DNA of 64,000 nt from an uncultured Coriobacteriales bacterium (GTDB lineage: Bacteria; Actinomycetota; Coriobacteriia; Coriobacteriales; UMGS124): positions 1-64,000 of the forward strand of contig CAKUFZ010000002.1 in the NCBI GenBank assembly GCA_934654475.1, in the 5' to 3' direction. Both the position numbers and the translations under genes were made by a program. The notes under the pieces were generated by a model that was given only the letters and a program-made list of their open reading frames with translations, was not told the DNA's origin and made no database searches. Positions 45,558 to 52,407 of the stretch are shown piece by piece (position 1 is the first letter of the stretch; each line of letters opens with the position of its first letter).

Positions 45558-46575
45558 ACTCTCCTTTGCGCCGCACGCCCCACACGGGGCGCACGCGGGC
45601 TATGCGCCTCTTGTCCATAATGTCCACGCAACATGGGCAGGAAGCGAGCCGCGAGGACTCGCCCTCCACGAGAAAGCTGTGACCGCAGCCACCAGGTGGG
45701 CAATCGATGAACCAGCCTTCCACCAAATCCGACGCATCGGATTCAGAACCGCCGGAACAGGCCTCGACAGAAGACGGGTCCACATTTGAACAAGCGGTTA
45801 GACCTTCATCAAAAGACGAGCCTGCACACGTAGCCAGTGCCGGAGCGTCGGACGCTTGTTCCCCATCGCCAGGTACAACCCGCTTTGAGGAAGAAGCATT
45901 GGCGGCCACACCCAAAGGCTGGATATGAATTCGAAACGAAATGTCGGCCATGCGGAGTGTATCGCCATCATGGATGGGAGAATCGAAGTCGCGACCAAGG
46001 TTGATGCTGCCGTTTGGTGTAAACAAGACGGAGGGGTTGCTGCCGGCATGCATGGCAGACCAGCCGGCGCCATAGGGCTTGAACAGCACATGGGTTCGGC
46101 TGATGTGCGCACAATCGGCAAGAACGTCAGACCCGAAGTCGCCTTCACGCCCGACAAAGCCGCCATGAGGACCGATTTCGATAACAGCCCCTGTACTCAG
46201 CATTTCGAGAAAGAGCCTGGTCGGAGCATCGCTAGCACGCCCTTGGATCGAAGGCGAAGGCATCGGGCTGGAGGGCGAGAGCACTTGCCCAGCGCAAGGC
46301 GAGGGACGGGATGCCGGCTGAGGCGCCTCATGGGCTCCAGATGACGGGCTTTGGCAGGAAGCCAATGGTGGGCAATCCCAAACAGGTTCCAATGCCTCGG
46401 GCTTATATGGTTGAGACTGAAAACGAGGCTGGGATTGGCACTGGGAAACGGAACCCGGTCCAGATGGTTGCCCCGTGCCAGACGGGCTTTCTACCTGACG
46501 TTCGTTGGAACATACCAGGCAGATGTCTGCCCCATCCGGGTTTTCAGTACCGCAAAAAATGCACGTCCACGCCAT
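45538..46575 (-). CDS. FHA-domain protein flanked by zinc-binding Cys motifs
   Basis: A 345-residue soluble protein. It starts with a zinc ribbon (Cys5, 8, 19, 22: CIFCGTENPDGADICLVC). A Pro/Ser/Gln-rich linker precedes an FHA domain (about 130-225; VGREGDFGSDVL, CAHISRTHVLF). A Ser/Glu/Ala-rich stretch follows, then a second Cys pair set (CPPGGCGHSF and CPCC). It would read phosphothreonine made by the row's kinase and act as a scaffold. It begins 3 bases after the coiled-coil gene with GGAG 6 bases from the start. Confidence 0.82.
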   Translation of the reverse strand: MAWTCIFCGTENPDGADICLVCSNERQVESPSGTGQPSGPGSVSQCQSQPRFQSQPYKPEALEPVWDCPPLASCQSPSSGAHEAPQPASRPSPCAGQVLSPSSPMPSPSIQGRASDAPTRLFLEMLSTGAVIEIGPHGGFVGREGDFGSDVLADCAHISRTHVLFKPYGAGWSAMHAGSNPSVLFTPNGSINLGRDFDSPIHDGDTLRMADISFRIHIQPLGVAANASSSKRVVPGDGEQASDAPALATCAGSSFDEGLTACSNVDPSSVEACSGGSESDASDLVEGWFIDCPPGGCGHSFLVEGESSRLASCPCCVDIMDKRRIARVRPVWGVRRKGEFDDARG

Positions 46576-46578
46576 GCC

Positions 46579-48000
46579 TTACTCCGCCTGCCTCTCGACA
46601 AGGTTTTCGTCTTCGTAAAAACCAGTCCTGCGACGGCCCCGTGCTGCCTGTGACGGAACAGTCGACTGACCGCAAGTTTGGAAAGACACCGAGTTGGACT
46701 CGGAAGCGGGCTTATCAGCCGTCTTATTGAGAACAACTCCGTATTCGGCCAGCTCCTGTGACAGCTGCCCAAAGAGGGTGCAGAACTGTTGCTGTTGCAT
46801 CACAAGCTGACGTCTCTCCCACTCGCCTTGCGCAGCGACTCGTTCGATGACCATACCGTCGGGTCCCTCTGCCAAGCCTGGCCCATACGAGGCGGTTTCC
46901 ATCATCACGGCTCCTTGCTGTGGCGAGACGGCAACGTGAATCGCCGTGCCCTGGCTCTCATCGAGATATAGGGAGTGAGGAAATGCCCCCTGCGAATTAG
47001 CAAGGGAGGCAAGCTGAACCGAGCGTTTGACGTTATAGCCATGACGTGCCATCACCTCGTCGATTGCATGGGCGATATAGGCGTTTCGTGCCGCGCAATC
47101 CGCCTCTTTATACAAGGCGTCGCGAAGCTGAGAAAGCATATCGGCGTCTGTCATTTGCCAAAGAGGAGGCAGGTCCGTCGATTGCATGTCGAGGGCGTCG
47201 CACCGAGCCTTCAAAGCACGGCACTCGTTGTATAGGTCCTCAACCAGCGCGACCTCTTTACTGAAATGGCTGATGAGGCTTTCCCCGATATTCAGCCTGC
47301 CTCGCATCTCTAGGAGGCGTTCCTCGGGATGGGCCGCATAAGCGTCAGCCGTCGCCTTGAGGTCGTCGACATATTTCATGAGAGCGGCAAGGTGACGCTC
47401 CGAAAGCGCGCCGCTCAAAGCAAGTTGTTGAAACGCCGCCCTCTGCTTGGATGCCCGATCGAGCAAGTCATTCAGTGGCTGCACATCACCGGCCGATTCT
47501 TTGAGGTCCTGAAGACGCCGAAGGACGAGGTCGACGCTGCTCAGAAGTGGTGTGCATGGCTTAGTTTGCTTGACATCGAGGTTTTCGACGAACTCCATGG
47601 CCCTTTTTGTTCGGTCCTCCTGGCGCAAGTAAGCGCCCTCCGCATCGCGCATTCCAAAGGAGATGTCATCCACGCGCCGCCGAAAGTCGTCAAGCTCCCC
47701 GTTCAGCTTCTTTTCGAGCCAATCGTTGTACTCCACAGCCTCCATGACCTCATCGGGATACTTCTCTGATGCAAGACGCGCGAACCGCGCCTCAAGTTGA
47801 CTTGTCATAGAAACGCATCTTTGAAGTTCATTTTCTCCCCAAGCACCCATTGCCCCAGCACGGCGCATCACACCGTCCGCAATGTCATGAGCCTTGCGGC
47901 ATGCGCCTTTGACAATCTTGGTATTGCGGTCACGTTGGGCCTGCAGCTGTGCCAGCCTGTATGACTCAATCTTCATCAACCCAGATTTAGGACCGCTCAT
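46579..48000 (-). CDS. Coiled-coil protein of unknown function, first gene of the row
   Basis: A 473-residue, mostly helical and probably cytoplasmic protein. It begins MSGPKSGLMKIESYRLAQLQ, a start seen in a widespread uncharacterised family. Coiled-coil segments cover about 10-330. A small beta-rich part follows (VAVSPQQGAVMMETASYG), then a polar tail ending VERQAE. AAGGG lies 7-8 bases before ATG 48000. As the first gene of an 18-kb gene row it may be a structural or regulatory subunit. I do not recognise a catalytic motif. Confidence 0.6.
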   Translation of the reverse strand: MSGPKSGLMKIESYRLAQLQAQRDRNTKIVKGACRKAHDIADGVMRRAGAMGAWGENELQRCVSMTSQLEARFARLASEKYPDEVMEAVEYNDWLEKKLNGELDDFRRRVDDISFGMRDAEGAYLRQEDRTKRAMEFVENLDVKQTKPCTPLLSSVDLVLRRLQDLKESAGDVQPLNDLLDRASKQRAAFQQLALSGALSERHLAALMKYVDDLKATADAYAAHPEERLLEMRGRLNIGESLISHFSKEVALVEDLYNECRALKARCDALDMQSTDLPPLWQMTDADMLSQLRDALYKEADCAARNAYIAHAIDEVMARHGYNVKRSVQLASLANSQGAFPHSLYLDESQGTAIHVAVSPQQGAVMMETASYGPGLAEGPDGMVIERVAAQGEWERRQLVMQQQQFCTLFGQLSQELAEYGVVLNKTADKPASESNSVSFQTCGQSTVPSQAARGRRRTGFYEDENLVERQAE

Positions 48001-48493
48001 GACAAGACCCTTTCATCAAACGGGCGCATCAGCAAAACTTCGTTGCCGTGCCCTTTTGTTTGCCAGGTGAATTGTCGTAGATGCGACACGCATCAGAGTC
48101 TTACTTGCACAACAGGCATCCCAGATGTTCCAACCAGTCTAATCAAACCAGTTGCCGGAGAAACAAACACTTACACATGCTAACAGTCCTCAAAGAGACG
48201 CCAACTCTTCCAGACTTCTCACCGCCGCAACCTGAAGCTTATGTCCATAGCTCATCTACGGCCTACCGCCATATCCAACCACACGAGCACCAGGAATGGT
48301 ACCTTGGGAGTCGGGCTGCATACATGTAATGAAGTCAGCAAAATGAGAGGCCCAATTACCCCGATGTCTTGGAATCAGGAAGAAAAAGGTTCCCCACGAC
48401 GAAATCATAGGGAACCTTTCAGATGGTTCCGCCACTCAGAATGAGCAAGAGTGACTGAGAACCGGCCGGACTGTCACCTAAAGCTTTGCGCCT
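48001..48493. other. Gene-free stretch between the large row and the peptide locus
   Basis: No convincing gene is seen. It should contain the promoter of the large minus-strand row, but I could not identify a good -10/-35 pair. Visible items are an imperfect operator-like inverted repeat TGTCG-N6-CGACA at 48073-48088, AACCAGT twice (48132-48138 and 48146-48152, 14 bp apart), the 9-mer ATGTTCCAA at 48125-48133, and the terminator at 48381-48419. Base composition is more AT-rich than the core genome. Confidence 0.6.
48381..48419 (-). terminator. Terminator of the radical-SAM/peptide operon
   Basis: A perfect 10-bp stem (48385-48394 and 48410-48419) with a 15-base loop leads on the minus strand into TTTTTCTTCC. 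It ends the unit containing the radical-SAM gene, the Cys-rich peptide and the 71-residue protein. Confidence 0.85.
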
Positions 48494-48709
48494 TTAGTAA
48501 AACTTCAGATACTCCTGAATCTTTCTTGCAGCGGAGGCTTCTCCCTTACTCAGGGCGACAGAGATTGCGTCTTCAAGTGCCCGACGGGCCACTGTGTCGC
48601 CTCTGGAATCATCACCGCATTCATCCGCCTTCAGGATGTAGTGCGAAACAAGATTCCATTCATCAGAGGTCAGCTTTCGTTCAAGCTCACTAGCAAGGCG
48701 CGAGTACAT
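48494..48709 (-). CDS. Small helical protein of the peptide locus
   Basis: A 71-residue, charged, predicted all-helical protein (YSRLASELERKLTSDEWNLV ... AISVALSKGEASAARKIQEY). It has no signal peptide. It lies 35 bases after the Cys-rich peptide gene and just before the terminator, so it belongs to that operon. It could be an immunity or accessory binding protein. The ribosome site (GGTGG, 7 bases away) is modest. Confidence 0.55.
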   Translation of the reverse strand: MYSRLASELERKLTSDEWNLVSHYILKADECGDDSRGDTVARRALEDAISVALSKGEASAARKIQEYLKFY

Positions 48710-48744
48710 GTTTATCCACCGACCCTCTTCAATCTTGTCTGAGC

Positions 48745-48927
48745 TTATTTACCGACGCAATAGAGCATGCACTTGCTACCGCACGGCGTTCCGCCACCGG
48801 GAACAGAATAAGGCTGACAAATGGTGCTGCACGAGGCGAAACCACTCATTCCAAGCTGGCTAACCATTCCGTAGAAATGCCCAGCAGAGCCACACGTGCC
48901 GTAGGAAGCTTCACGAACGATTTCCAT
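48745..48927 (-). CDS. Cys-rich peptide, candidate RiPP precursor
   Basis: A 60-residue peptide with six Cys concentrated in its C-terminal half: TCGSAG near the start, then ASCSTIC and finally TPCGSKCMLYCVGK. The rest is Gly/Ser-rich. It is encoded 51 bases downstream of a SPASM radical-SAM maturase. ATG 48927 is preceded by AAAGG at 8 bases; a GTG nine bases earlier would have almost no spacing. Thioether (sactipeptide or ranthipeptide-like) cross-links are the likely modification (inference). No transporter or protease gene is adjacent. Confidence 0.7.
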   Translation of the reverse strand: MEIVREASYGTCGSAGHFYGMVSQLGMSGFASCSTICQPYSVPGGGTPCGSKCMLYCVGK

Positions 48928-48978
48928 AATTTTCACCTTTCGAGCATGCCTTCGAATAAGACTTCTTTGCCGACCCGC

Positions 48979-50265
48979 TTATTCACTCCTTTCATTGTGT
49001 CGCAGGTTGTCCATATATGAAACGGCATCAAAAACCGCATCATAGGTATAGCGAATGTAAGGACAACGACCATATCCAAAGCCCATCGCTAGACCCGCAT
49101 AGCATCCAGCTTGGCACGACGGAAGATACGAGCACTCCTCACATTCTTGTGGAAGGGCCGGATTTGCCCAGAAATCCATTGCGTCATTGAACTCAACGCC
49201 TGTTTCCAGTGTCCCCACCAGGTCTCGTTTATCTCCAAGAAAATGATCGCATTTCGAAACGAAACCATCGGGGCCAATACAAAAGTTATTCAATCCTCTG
49301 GCACAGCATGAGGCGTTGTTAAAGTTTAAAGGCAAATCATTGACGCTTGTAATTAGGCCCGAATCAATCATGGCATGGAAAATAGATTTGTATACCTCAG
49401 TCAATTCCTCTTTTTCAAAACAGGACTTGTCTCCAAGCGTACTGTACAGCGGGGCCACATGTGCCGAGAAAAGCTGCGAGTTGGCAAATCGTTTGCCGAG
49501 CATATGGATGAGTCGAAGAACAGAGGAGTGATTGTTTTTATCCGCGTTTATACGCACAGAAACCGCGATGCCTGCGTCAAGAAGGCAGTCTATACTGTCA
49601 AAAATAGAAGAGAGTGTGTAATCTCCACTCACATAGTTTTTTCGCTTCCCGTACTCACTCTCATCGCCGTCGAGAGAAATCTGTGCATTGCCCACATGGC
49701 ATCTTTTGAGTAAATGCGCGATATCATCTGTTACAAGCGAGCCATTACTTATTATATCCGCCGTATAGCCAACTTCTCGTTGTTCCGCATTCTCAATTAG
49801 AGCCTCGGAGATTCGTTCGATAAAATCTGGTCGAAGCAGCGGTTCGCCGCCAAACCAAGTCACGTGTATATGCTTTGCGATTCCCATATAACTGGAAATA
49901 AACTCGACGAGCTTCGGTTCCAAACTTTCAGGAAACGATTGGGACACAAAATCTTGCTCATAACAATAGGGGCACCGCGCATTGCAGGCAGTGGTGGGCA
50001 AAATCTGAAATGCAGCATTGTCCGTAGAGTAGTTATTCACATACCTAAGCGCTTTGACCTTGCCGAGTTCATTTGTTTCAACCGGAACAAGAAAGCCATT
50101 TTGAACAAAAGCCCCCGCTTCCTCTTGGGTCCACTGTCCTTTCTCAAAGCGTTCATAGCAAGCCGAGTCCAACTTGACAACAGCAGAAGACACCAGATTG
50201 AACATCAGGACTTGGTTTTCATTAATCCGACCAACATGGTTATAAAACGAGCGCTTGTAGTCCAT
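48979..50265 (-). CDS. SPASM-domain radical-SAM peptide maturase
   Basis: A 428-residue enzyme. After an N-terminal ~80 residues suited to peptide binding, the radical-SAM motif is CNARCPYC (Cys94, 98, 101), with FGGEPLLRP, IISNGSLV and ISLDG. The C-terminal SPASM region supplies many Cys (SCCARGLNNFC, VSKCDHF, CEECSYLPSCQAGCYAG) for auxiliary Fe-S clusters. This architecture is typical of RiPP-modifying enzymes and anaerobic sulfatase-maturase relatives. ATG 50265 has GGGAG about 5 bases upstream; a TTG at 50292 lacks one. The adjacent Cys-rich peptide is the probable substrate. Confidence 0.88.
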   Translation of the reverse strand: MDYKRSFYNHVGRINENQVLMFNLVSSAVVKLDSACYERFEKGQWTQEEAGAFVQNGFLVPVETNELGKVKALRYVNNYSTDNAAFQILPTTACNARCPYCYEQDFVSQSFPESLEPKLVEFISSYMGIAKHIHVTWFGGEPLLRPDFIERISEALIENAEQREVGYTADIISNGSLVTDDIAHLLKRCHVGNAQISLDGDESEYGKRKNYVSGDYTLSSIFDSIDCLLDAGIAVSVRINADKNNHSSVLRLIHMLGKRFANSQLFSAHVAPLYSTLGDKSCFEKEELTEVYKSIFHAMIDSGLITSVNDLPLNFNNASCCARGLNNFCIGPDGFVSKCDHFLGDKRDLVGTLETGVEFNDAMDFWANPALPQECEECSYLPSCQAGCYAGLAMGFGYGRCPYIRYTYDAVFDAVSYMDNLRHNERSE

Positions 50266-50410
50266 TCTCTCTCCCGAAAACCATTCGGACAATTTTTCAA
50301 ATATAGATTAGGCATTGTCAAACCCTTGCAACACCTCGCAACCGAAATGTCGCGTTTATGTTCCAAGTCGTTGGACATTGAAACTCGCGCACAATATGGC
50401 AATCAGGGAC

Positions 50411-50449
50411 CTCAACAAAAACGCCCTCTTCCAGATTGAGGAAGAGGGC
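50411..50449 (-). terminator. Terminator after the 169-residue gene
   Basis: A perfect 10-bp stem (50423-50432 and 50440-50449) with a 7-base loop is followed on the minus strand by GTTTTTGTTG. It separates the orphan gene from the radical-SAM operon. Confidence 0.88.
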
Positions 50450-50523
50450 ATAACTTACAGACCCGACTTTGCAGCTTCTCGTTCCAAAATTGCCGTCCTT
50501 GCGACAGGACAACCCATGAGAAC

Positions 50524-51033
50524 CTATTCCCCACCCAAAAGTTCATCAATGGTCTCGTCGACGCACTGTCTTAGGCTGTCGTAGTACATCTGCTCTTCTT
50601 CAACTTTTCCAGAATCCGTAGTGAGCCCAGTCACAGCTTTGCGAATCATGCCGCTAAGGCTAAAGCCGTCGGATTGATCCGCAAGGCGCGTACGTTGCAT
50701 CCCCTTTGAAACGGCGCCGAGGCCAATACCATTGATTTCTACAACAGCAGCAATTTTGTTGAAACCTACGAGGAACCACGCATAGTCTGTACCCGGAAAC
50801 GTGAACTTGACACCAGCCTGTTCCTTCTTTGACAGAAGACCCCCAGTCTCAATCAAGCCATACTCCGCCGCCACTTCGATGCCACAGCCATCGCGCATTG
50901 CAGAGACTACTGCTTCACCCACCTCCTTGGCAACCATGCTCGGCTGGATGTTTGCTGCTCCCCTATAGCGCCTGGTAAGGAAAAGATTGGGATGTTTCGA
51001 AAGCTGATCTTTGTAGGAAAATAGTACCGCCAT
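50524..51033 (-). CDS. Unrecognised 169-residue protein
   Basis: I do not recognise this protein. It is soluble, with no signal peptide. It has mixed alpha/beta character (FTFPGTDYAWFLVGFNKIAA, VVEINGIGLGAVSKGM) and an acidic C-terminus ending DELLGGE. TGGAG lies 7 bases before ATG 51033, and the start overlaps the stop of a 21-codon leader ORF (TAATG). A terminator follows. It lies between a LytTR regulator and a radical-SAM peptide locus, so a role in peptide production, immunity or signalling is possible. Confidence 0.6.
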   Translation of the reverse strand: MAVLFSYKDQLSKHPNLFLTRRYRGAANIQPSMVAKEVGEAVVSAMRDGCGIEVAAEYGLIETGGLLSKKEQAGVKFTFPGTDYAWFLVGFNKIAAVVEINGIGLGAVSKGMQRTRLADQSDGFSLSGMIRKAVTGLTTDSGKVEEEQMYYDSLRQCVDETIDELLGGE

Positions 51034-51098
51034 TAGAGAACTCCAATCTTTAAACGTCCGATATTAGACTCCGCAAGTGTAGATAACTTGAGTACCAT
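51033..51098 (-). CDS. 21-codon leader ORF coupled to the 169-residue gene
   Basis: ATG 51098 is preceded by a strong AAGGAG at 8 bases. The frame encodes a 21-residue peptide (starts MVLKLSTLAE, ends RLKIGVL) whose TAA overlaps the next ATG. It could be a translation-coupling leader, a small membrane-active peptide or a signalling peptide. Only the ribosome site and the overlap support it. Confidence 0.45.
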   Translation of the reverse strand: MVLKLSTLAESNIGRLKIGVL

Positions 51099-51477
51099 CG
51101 TGTCATCTCCTTACCAAACGGTAGCTTTGATGTTCCAACCTGAAATTGCATGAATACGCCGCTTGAGACGTTGGATGATATGGAAGGCAATGAACAAGTC
51201 ACTGGGACGGCCGGGTGGGGTCAGGGTATTGAGCGAAGTAATTGTTCCTCGTCAGCAGAAAACACAATGAATGACGGTCTACCTGCTATTATGATAAAAA
51301 GTTCATCATCTGCTAGGCAATTCAGGAACTCAAGCGGCACCCGTGCCGCCCATATTCTCAAACCCAGAAGTGTCCTCAGATCGCGTCACATGGATTTCCG
51401 GACAGGACACGGCAAAATATCCTGACGGCTCTTCCTGGCCAGTCTATTACCAGTATGAGAGAAATCGCAACGATGTG
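51099..51477. other. Gene-free stretch upstream of the leader ORF
   Basis: Nothing convincing is encoded here. Short plus-strand open frames exist but have no recognisable content or ribosome sites. Visible items are the 9-mer ATGTTCCAA at 51130-51138 and a 7-bp inverted repeat GCGGCAC/GTGCCGC at 51334-51349. The region should hold the promoter of the leader/169-residue unit. Confidence 0.5.
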
Positions 51478-52209
51478 CTACCTGTCCATCGTTTGGGACA
51501 ACCTGTTACGCCAGAAATTGTTGAATGAATCTTGTACTTGATGTCGGCGGCCTCGAGCAACCGGGATGACTGTTCCAGAGCTGAGATGTACTGTATCTGA
51601 ATTGAGGCCGACCACATGGCGAACATTGACGATAAAGCTTTTGTGGCATTGGACGAAAGAAGAGGGGAGCATCTTTACCGTGTCAGAGAGGCGCATGTAT
51701 GAGCGGACAGTTTCACCGTTAATGAGATGGAACTCCACAATACGCTTCCAGCTTTCAACATATAGGATGTCAGTTGGTTTAACGATACGATCTCCTTGGA
51801 TGCTGTGAATCAGGAGAGGGCCGATACAGCGTTTCGCTGCATTATAAATCGCCTGGTCAATAATATGAAACAGCTCGTCATCACGAATGGGTTTCATGAG
51901 AAAGAACGAGTCCACGATGTTGCGAACGCGGCCGTACATGCCGCTATGACCTGTAACGTAAACAATCTGAGTGCCATGCTCAGAAAGCCGAGATTCTTTG
52001 ACAATCGAAACACCATCGGCGTCGTCTTGCCCGAGACAGATGTCGCAAAAAAGGATATCGATTCCCGAAACACTTCTCAGGGAGTTCAGTTCCTCGGCAC
52101 TCGCACATGTTGCGATTTCGAAATCATCGGCTTGAGGATGGCGCGATATGCGCTGCTTTAAATCTTCCGCCTGAAGAGAGTTGTCATCGAGTATTGCCAG
52201 GCGGTACAA
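51478..52209 (-). CDS. LytTR-family response regulator
   Basis: A 243-residue AgrA/ComE-type regulator. The receiver domain has the acidic pair LDDN, phosphoacceptor Asp in FCDICLG, the Thr in YVTGHSG and the Lys in LMKPIRD. The C-terminal LytTR DNA-binding domain contains ILYVESWKRIVEFHL and FVQCHKSFIVNVRHV. I place the start at TTG 52209, which has AAGGGG 8 bases upstream and gives the family's usual length; the longer frame runs back through the G tract. No kinase is adjacent. The nearest AgrC-type kinase pair lies at 26-28 kb. Confidence 0.88.
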   Translation of the reverse strand: MYRLAILDDNSLQAEDLKQRISRHPQADDFEIATCASAEELNSLRSVSGIDILFCDICLGQDDADGVSIVKESRLSEHGTQIVYVTGHSGMYGRVRNIVDSFFLMKPIRDDELFHIIDQAIYNAAKRCIGPLLIHSIQGDRIVKPTDILYVESWKRIVEFHLINGETVRSYMRLSDTVKMLPSSFVQCHKSFIVNVRHVVGLNSDTVHLSSGTVIPVARGRRHQVQDSFNNFWRNRLSQTMDR

Positions 52210-52264
52210 AACAGCATCCCCTTCATACGGAAACAGAATCAGAACAGAGCTAAAAAACTGCTGT

Positions 52265-52270
52265 AGTATA
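52265..52270 (-). promoter_or_regulatory. Candidate -10 element of the LytTR regulator
   Basis: TATACT on the minus strand lies about 56 bases before the proposed start. The hexamer 17 bases upstream (GGCGAA) is a poor -35, as expected for an activator-dependent promoter. Confidence 0.4.
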
Positions 52271-52299
52271 AGGATACTAGAGCAGGATTCGCCTTTTTC

Positions 52300-52310
52300 G
52301 GGGGGGGGGG
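52300..52310. repeat. 11-G homopolymer tract
   Basis: Eleven consecutive G (plus strand) lie between the direct repeats at 52315-52344 and the candidate -10 at 52265-52270. Tracts of this length are prone to slippage during replication. Confidence 0.9.
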
Positions 52311-52314
52311 ATTT

Positions 52315-52344
52315 GTTCCGAACTGTAAGTTTGAGGTTCCGAAC
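52315..52344 (-). promoter_or_regulatory. Direct-repeat operator of LytTR (AgrA/ComE) geometry
   Basis: The 9-mer GTTCCGAAC occurs at 52315-52323 and again at 52336-52344, so two 9-bp units are separated by 12 bp (21 bp start to start). Read on the minus strand, one half-site is ACAGTTCGG, which fits the published AgrA half-site pattern, and the other is GCTGTTCGG. It lies about 105 bases upstream of the regulator's start and may be an autoregulatory site. Confidence 0.6.
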
Positions 52345-52407
52345 AGCCATCAACAAGACTCATACCGTACAGAACTTCACGTCACGCACATAAAAAGTCA
52401 ACCAGCA

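Noticed and set aside
48081..48444. Short plus-strand open frames between the large row and the peptide locus
   Set aside because: No ribosome sites, low-complexity translations, and one overlaps a clear terminator.
48745..48927. Identification of the Cys-rich peptide as a SCIFF peptide
   Set aside because: The peptide also has six Cys, but their spacing and the N-terminal sequence do not match the SCIFF pattern.
50318..50512. 64-codon minus-strand frame after the 169-residue gene, considered as a second peptide precursor
   Set aside because: It has only a TTG start, has no ribosome site and contains the terminator hairpin.
51150..51528. Overlapping plus-strand open frames of 61-91 codons upstream of the leader ORF
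   Set aside because: There is no ribosome site or recognisable sequence, and AT-rich DNA of this length can be open by chance. A decayed gene is possible but unsupported.
52210..52356. N-terminal extension of the LytTR regulator
   Set aside because: It would translate through the homopolymer tract and add about 49 residues not found in the family. TTG 52209 has a proper ribosome site.
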